From Colimorpha_A sp900556615 (GTDB lineage: Bacteria; Bacillota; Clostridia; Oscillospirales; CAG-272): a stretch of DNA of 10,090 bases. Location: assembly GCA_963598415.1 (NCBI GenBank), contig CAVBUH010000022.1, positions 1-10,090 of the forward strand. Reading direction: 5' to 3'. A program made the translations under genes and the position numbers. Position 1 is the first letter of the stretch; each line of letters opens with the position of its first letter. Positions 6,746 to 10,090 of the stretch are shown one piece after another. The notes beneath the pieces are model-generated. The model ran no database searches and was not told the DNA's origin. It saw only the letters and a list, made by a program, of their open reading frames with translations.

Positions 6746-7477
6746 ATGGAATTTAATGAAATAAGACGGTTGCTCAGCTGTGCGAGGCGCGCCGTAGATG
6801 ATTATACTATGATAGAAAACGGCGATCGGATTGCCGTGGGACTTTCAGGAGGAAAGGACAGCATCGCCCTTTTGTGCGTTCTTCTTGATTTGAAAAGATT
6901 CTATTCGAAAGATTTTGAAGTTTGCGCCGTTACGGTTTCCATGGGGTTTGAGAAAATGGATTTTTCTCCCCTATCGGTATTCTGCGCCGAGTGCGGTGTT
7001 GAATATCAGGTTATCAATACCGAGCTTGCTCATGTGATTTTTGATATAAGAAAGGAGAGCAATCCCTGTTCTCTCTGTGCCAAAATGAGGCGCGGTATTC
7101 TTCACGATGCGGCAAAGGGGATGAAGTGCAATAAAATTGCGCTCGGTCATCACTATGATGATGTGATAGATACCTTTATGCTCAACCTTTTTCATGAGGG
7201 ACGTCTCGGCGCTTTTCTGCCGGTTACTTATCTGAGCCGCAAGGATATCACGATGATACGTCCGCTTTTTTATGTTCCGGAAAAGGATATTCGGTATTTT
7301 ATGTCAAAAAATTCTTTGCCCTTGGTAAAAAATCCTTGTCCGGAGGACGGCCATACCGAGCGGGAAAAAATGAAGCAGTTGATAAACGGTCTTGACCGTG
7401 ATTATAAAGGGCTTAAGCACAGGATATTTAACGCTATGCAGAACGGCGGAATATTTGAGATGACAGACGATAGATAG
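6746..7477 (+). CDS. ttcA: TtcA-like tRNA thiolation enzyme (PP-loop ATPase)
   Basis: This 243-residue protein is of the TtcA/TtuA PP-loop type. TtcA uses ATP and an iron-sulfur cluster to put sulfur on C2 of cytidine 32 in tRNA. The PP-loop SGGKDS is at 34-39. The cluster-binding cysteines fit the family pattern: CSLC (Cys108, Cys111) followed by KMRRG, and Cys198 in NPCPEDGHTER. LGHHYDDVIDT (133-143) is the other conserved block. A further CxxC (CAEC, 80-83) is present. ATG 6746 is chosen over the TTG immediately before it; AAAAGG (6731-6736) is a modest ribosome binding site. The gene is monocistronic by context, divergent from the amidase gene and convergent with thrS. Family membership is clear; the exact tRNA position modified in this organism is inferred. 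Confidence 0.88.
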   Translation: MEFNEIRRLLSCARRAVDDYTMIENGDRIAVGLSGGKDSIALLCVLLDLKRFYSKDFEVCAVTVSMGFEKMDFSPLSVFCAECGVEYQVINTELAHVIFDIRKESNPCSLCAKMRRGILHDAAKGMKCNKIALGHHYDDVIDTFMLNLFHEGRLGAFLPVTYLSRKDITMIRPLFYVPEKDIRYFMSKNSLPLVKNPCPEDGHTEREKMKQLINGLDRDYKGLKHRIFNAMQNGGIFEMTDDR

Positions 7478-7493
7478 AGAAAAGGAATAATCG

Positions 7494-7515
7494 ATTTCAA
7501 GGCTTTGAAATTTTT
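7494..7515 (+). terminator. Weak terminator-like hairpin after the ttcA-like gene
   Basis: ATTTCAA (7494-7500) pairs with TTGAAAT (7505-7511) across a GGCT loop and runs into a T-tract (7511-7515). It begins 17 bases after the stop codon. The stem is AT-rich and so weak. It is followed by the perfect 14-base palindrome TTTTACCGGTAAAA (7512-7525). Confidence 0.45.
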
Positions 7516-7537
7516 ACCGGTAAAACTTTATAAATCA

Positions 7538-7582
7538 AAAACACACACTGGAATACTGTTAAACGCTTTCAGTGTGTGTTTT
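7538..7582. terminator. Bidirectional terminator between the ttcA-like gene and thrS
   Basis: AAAACACACACTG (7538-7550) and CAGTGTGTGTTTT (7570-7582) are exact reverse complements: a 13-base-pair stem around a 19-base loop. The plus-strand right arm runs into T-rich sequence (TTTTCTTG). On the minus strand the A-rich left flank gives a T-rich tail (TTTTTGATTT). It lies between two convergent genes and fits termination from both sides. The rest of 7583-7675 shows nothing I can name. Confidence 0.75.
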
Positions 7583-7675
7583 CTTGACTTCAATAATTTT
7601 CTTTAGAATCCTCAGAAGATATTATATAAAGCATAGTAAAAGTATGGATATTCTGAAAAATCGGTAAAAATTCGG

Positions 7676-9565
7676 TTATCTCAGCTTTTTCGCAATCTCA
7701 AGAACCAGCTTATCGATAAATTCATCAGCCGGTACCGCGCCCATGTCGCCGTCTTTGCGTGATCTTACCGAGACTGTTCCGTCAGCCATTTCTTTATCTC
7801 CGATAATCAGCATATACGGGATTTTTTGAAGCTGTGCCTGACGAATCTTATAACCAATCTTTTCATATCTGTCGTCGGTTTCTACCCGGATGCCGAAAGC
7901 TTCCATTTTATCTGAGATTTTCTTTGCATAATCAAGCTGTTCGTTTCCGATGGGAAGCAGCTTTACCTGCGTCGGAGAGAGCCATGTCGGGAGTGCGCCG
8001 GCATATTTTTCTATCAGGTAGGCGAGGGTACGCTCATAACAGCCGAGCGAAGTGCGGTGAATAATATAAGGACGCTTTTTCTGACCGTCGGTATCGGTGT
8101 ATTCCATATTGAATTGTTCCGCGAGGAGCTGATCTACCTGAATGGTAACAATCGTATCTTCTTTCCCGAATACATTCTTATATTGGATATCAAGCTTCGG
8201 TCCGTAGAATGCCGCTTCATCTATGCCGATGGTGTATTTTACGCCGAGATCGTCCAGAATCTTGCCCATAATGCTCTGCGCTTCATCCCATTGTTCCGGA
8301 GTGCCGATATACTTTTCTTTATTGTTGGGATCCCACTGAGAGAAGCGGAAGCTGCAGTCCTCAAGCATACCGACAGTGTCGAGCATATATTTGGCAAGCT
8401 CAAGACAGCCGCGAAATTCATCTTCAAGCTGTTCGGGGCGGAGAATAAGATGTCCTTCTGAAATTGTAAACTGGCGAACACGGATAAGGCCGTGCATTTC
8501 TCCGCTGTCTTCGTTTCTGAAAAGGGTGGACGTTTCTCCGAGACGCATCGGAAGATCACGGTAGGAACGGGCTTTATTAAGAAAAACCTGATATTGGAAA
8601 GGACAGGTCATCGGGCGAAGAGCAAAGCACTCTTTGGTTTCATCCTTAGGATCACCGAGAACGAACATACCGTCAAGGTAATGATCCCAATGTCCCGAAA
8701 TTTTATAAAGATCGGATTTTGCCATAAGCGGCGTTTTGGTAAGAAGATATCCGCGCTTTTGCTCTTCATCTTCAACCCATCGCTGAAGAAGCTGAATAAC
8801 GCGTGCCCCCTTGGGGAGCAGTACGGGAAGTCCCTGACCGATCACATCAACGGTAGTGAAATACTCAAGTTCCCGTCCAAGCTTGTTATGGTCGCGTTTT
8901 CTTGCCTCTTCCTGGGCGGTGAGGAATTGGCTGAGCTCGTCTTTTGTCGGGAAAGCGGTGCCGTAGATACGCTGCAGCATTTTGTTTTTGGAATTACCTT
9001 CCCAATAAGCGCCGGTGCATTGCGTCAGCTTAAAGGCTTTTACTGCGCCGGTTGTATGAAGATGAGGACCTGCGCAAAGATCGACAAACTCTCCCTGGCG
9101 ATAGAAAGAGATGTCTTCTCCTTCGGGAATTCTGTCGATAAGAAGCACCTTATAGGGTTCGTCTTTCTCTTCCATCAGCTTTTTAGCCTCATCTCGCGGA
9201 AGAAGAAATCTTTCAATAACAAGGTTTTCCTTTACGATTTTTTTCATTTCCGCTTCTATTTTTGAGAGAATATCGGGCGAAAAGGAAATATCGGAATCAA
9301 TGTCATAGTAAAAGCCGTTTTCAACCGACGGACCTATTGTCAGTTTTGCTTCGGGATACAGGCGTTTTACTGCCTGAGCGAGAATATGGGAAGCGGTGTG
9401 CCAAAATACTTTTTTTCCTTCTTTATCGGAAAAGGTTAAGGGAGTTACTTTTGAGGCGTCATCTATTTTCTCGGAAAGCTCAACGGTGCTGCCGTTGACC
9501 TCAGCCGCGAGGACTTCTTTACTCATAAGATTTGCTTCCTTCAGAATTTCGTAAGCTGTTTTCAT
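7676..9565 (-). CDS. thrS: Threonyl-tRNA synthetase
   Basis: This class II synthetase charges tRNA-Thr. It has 629 residues from ATG 9563-9565, chosen because GGAGG lies at 9573-9577 and homology begins there; the frame stays open upstream only through the T-box terminator. Domains in order: a TGS-like region (1-50), the editing domain with His56 and His60 (HTASH) and Cys164 and His168 (CAGPH), the catalytic core (about 230-525), and the anticodon-binding domain (about 530-629). Zinc ligands of the core are Cys321 (RPMTCPF), His358 (EMHGL) and His503 (IIHRTS). Motif 2 is FRNEDSG (349-355) and motif 3 lies at 508-521. Compared with E. coli ThrRS from memory, about 17 residues are missing at the N-terminus, so the first strands of the TGS domain are absent. 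Expression is controlled by the T-box leader. Confidence 0.97.
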   Translation of the reverse strand: MKTAYEILKEANLMSKEVLAAEVNGSTVELSEKIDDASKVTPLTFSDKEGKKVFWHTASHILAQAVKRLYPEAKLTIGPSVENGFYYDIDSDISFSPDILSKIEAEMKKIVKENLVIERFLLPRDEAKKLMEEKDEPYKVLLIDRIPEGEDISFYRQGEFVDLCAGPHLHTTGAVKAFKLTQCTGAYWEGNSKNKMLQRIYGTAFPTKDELSQFLTAQEEARKRDHNKLGRELEYFTTVDVIGQGLPVLLPKGARVIQLLQRWVEDEEQKRGYLLTKTPLMAKSDLYKISGHWDHYLDGMFVLGDPKDETKECFALRPMTCPFQYQVFLNKARSYRDLPMRLGETSTLFRNEDSGEMHGLIRVRQFTISEGHLILRPEQLEDEFRGCLELAKYMLDTVGMLEDCSFRFSQWDPNNKEKYIGTPEQWDEAQSIMGKILDDLGVKYTIGIDEAAFYGPKLDIQYKNVFGKEDTIVTIQVDQLLAEQFNMEYTDTDGQKKRPYIIHRTSLGCYERTLAYLIEKYAGALPTWLSPTQVKLLPIGNEQLDYAKKISDKMEAFGIRVETDDRYEKIGYKIRQAQLQKIPYMLIIGDKEMADGTVSVRSRKDGDMGAVPADEFIDKLVLEIAKKLR

Positions 9566-9792
9566 AGCATAACCTCCGTTTTGTTGTAGAAAATGAAAAC
9601 CCCGAACAGAATTTTCTGTTCGGGGTGCAATGGGACTTGCACGGTTCCACCCAAGCTTTTTACTCAATCATGGATATTGAATTTGCGGAACGGTGGTACT
9701 CCTTGCTGTACGAAAGGCTTTGCTTTCAGCGTTTGCAAAGCTCTCTGTGCGATCGTGCTCAGCGGAACATGTCCGTTACGATACAAAAGTAT
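9566..9792 (-). ncRNA. T-box riboswitch leader of thrS, Thr (ACC) specifier
   Basis: The leader RNA senses uncharged tRNA-Thr and controls readthrough into thrS. Stem I spans about 9689-9777, closed by AACGG (9773-9777) and CCGTT (9689-9693). Its distal part has AGAGAG and a GCTTTGC/GCAAAGC arm. The specifier ACC, a Thr codon, is at 9695-9697 and is followed by the usual purine (A, 9694). The T-box sequence GGGTGGAACCGTG lies at 9640-9652. The antiterminator can pair GTGCAA with TTGCAC around GTCCCA, leaving TGGAACC as the bulge that contacts the tRNA acceptor end. The competing terminator is listed separately. All expected elements are in order; only the details of stem I folding are uncertain. 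Confidence 0.95.
9595..9625 (-). terminator. T-box-controlled terminator in the thrS leader
   Basis: On the minus strand CCCCGAACAGA (9615-9625) pairs exactly with TCTGTTCGGGG (9600-9610): an 11-base-pair stem with a 4-base loop, then TTTTC. The 5' arm overlaps the 3' half of the antiterminator, so the two folds exclude each other. This is the off state when tRNA-Thr is charged. Confidence 0.92.
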
Positions 9793-9798
9793 AAGATT

Positions 9799-9827
9799 AC
9801 TATATCACTTCCGGAGAGATTTGTCAA
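9799..9827 (-). promoter_or_regulatory. Sigma-A promoter of thrS
   Basis: On the minus strand TTGACA (9822-9827), 17 bases and TATAGT (9799-9804) form a near-perfect promoter. The start near 9792 gives a leader of roughly 227 bases, the right length for a T-box. A possible small reading frame (9824-9946, minus) ends inside its -35 box. Confidence 0.88.
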
Positions 9828-9946
9828 GAGAGAAAATGAATTTTGTTTGATTCTTTGGGCGACAGTTTATTTACTTCCTGTTTTTTTCGTATATTCTGCT
9901 GATAAGTCAGTTTCGGGAAAACGTTGATTTCCGCTTTAAGAAGCAT
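9824..9946 (-). CDS. Possible small or remnant reading frame, 40 codons
   Basis: The frame runs from an ATG at 9944-9946 to TGA at 9824-9826. It is open for a further 14 codons upstream, back to a TAA, without another ATG. The product would be lysine-rich and soluble, containing KAEINVFPKLTYQQNIRKKQ. There is no ribosome binding site, and the stop lies in the thrS -35 box. It is listed because the composition is protein-like, but it may be chance or a decayed gene end. Apart from the promoters listed, the remainder of 9828-10003 shows nothing else I can support. Confidence 0.2.
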   Translation of the reverse strand: MLLKAEINVFPKLTYQQNIRKKQEVNKLSPKESNKIHFLS

Positions 9947-10003
9947 ATGTTCGGGCGCTTTTGTAAATTCTTTTTTGAACAGAAGATTTTAATGGCAATC
10001 AGA

Positions 10004-10032
10004 TTGACAACAGAGTCTGTTGATGCTATAAT
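10004..10032 (+). promoter_or_regulatory. Perfect consensus promoter firing into the right-end repeat
   Basis: TTGACA (10004-10009), a 17-base spacer and TATAAT (10027-10032) match the sigma-A consensus exactly. The predicted start, near 10039, coincides with the first bases of the dispersed repeat, so a transcript would begin with the repeat sequence. What lies downstream is outside the window. Confidence 0.85.
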
Positions 10033-10036
10033 TTAT

Positions 10037-10090
10037 TTAAGGCAACACCGCACAATGCACAGCTAACGCCTTTGTTGCGCATTTGCTTGC
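10037..10090 (+). repeat. Dispersed repeat, right copy, cut by the window edge
   Basis: The sequence from TTAAGGCAACACC to the last base aligns without gaps to the reverse complement of 48-101 (40 of 54 identical). AAGGC (10039-10043) and GCCTT (10068-10072) can pair, and GCAACA and TGTTGC offer an alternative stem. The copy may continue past 10090. The sequence between promoter and repeat is not shared with the left copy, so the similarity begins sharply at TTAAGGCAA. Confidence 0.7.

Noticed and set aside
7537..7583. A CRISPR-like or other repeat array in the ttcA-thrS gap
   Set aside because: There is only one inverted pair with T-rich flanks between convergent genes, which is a terminator; no array of repeats occurs anywhere in the window.
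8492..9265. A 257-codon plus-strand frame opposite thrS
   Set aside because: thrS on the minus strand is unambiguous over this whole interval; the antisense frame has no recognisable domain and is a shadow of its codon use.
9566..9667. A 34-residue N-terminal extension of ThrRS
   Set aside because: It would translate the T-box and terminator sequences. The GGAGG site and the family homology both point to ATG 9563-9565.
48..10090. A 10-kb transposon bounded by the inverted repeats
   Set aside because: The interval contains thrS and comEC and no transposase. The copies differ at 14 of 54 positions, more than expected for the two ends of one active element.

Overview
The window looks like chromosomal DNA from a Clostridia-type Firmicute, most likely a gut or rumen relative of the Oscillospiraceae/Ruminococcaceae. 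The reasons are a threonine T-box leader in front of thrS, strong GGAGG ribosome binding sites, consensus sigma-A promoters with 17-base spacers, and a large serine recombinase with the zinc-ribbon and coiled-coil layout common in Clostridia. The assignment to a family is inference; no rRNA or other marker is present.

Layout. Positions 1-524 carry no convincing complete gene. They hold a dispersed-repeat copy (48-101), a strong plus-strand terminator (219-257) and a short stretch that is open on both strands. A comEC-like DNA-uptake channel gene runs leftward (525-2801). Divergent from it is a two-gene unit: a 60-residue protein of unknown function and an overlapping large serine recombinase (2944-4495). 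A perfect TTGACA-N17-TATAAT promoter sits across the 3' end of the recombinase gene. It should drive two unrecognised membrane-protein genes: a zinc-ribbon/two-helix/OB-like protein (4558-5340) and a single-pass anchored protein (5380-6087). These meet, tail to tail and only 4 bases apart, a leftward N-acetylmuramoyl-L-alanine amidase gene (6092-6664). A rightward TtcA-like tRNA thiolation gene follows (6746-7477). A convergent terminator region separates it from leftward thrS (7676-9565), whose T-box leader and promoter extend to 9827. The right edge has a second perfect consensus promoter (10004-10032) running straight into a second copy of the dispersed repeat (10037-10090), inverted relative to the left copy.

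How the parts work together. thrS with its T-box is a self-contained threonine-sensing unit, and ttcA is a stand-alone tRNA modification gene. comEC and the amidase act on DNA uptake and peptidoglycan respectively. The less explained parts are the small-protein/recombinase pair, the two-membrane-protein operon behind it, and the paired repeats. No complete new system (defence, biosynthesis, CRISPR) can be demonstrated; these are offered as leads.
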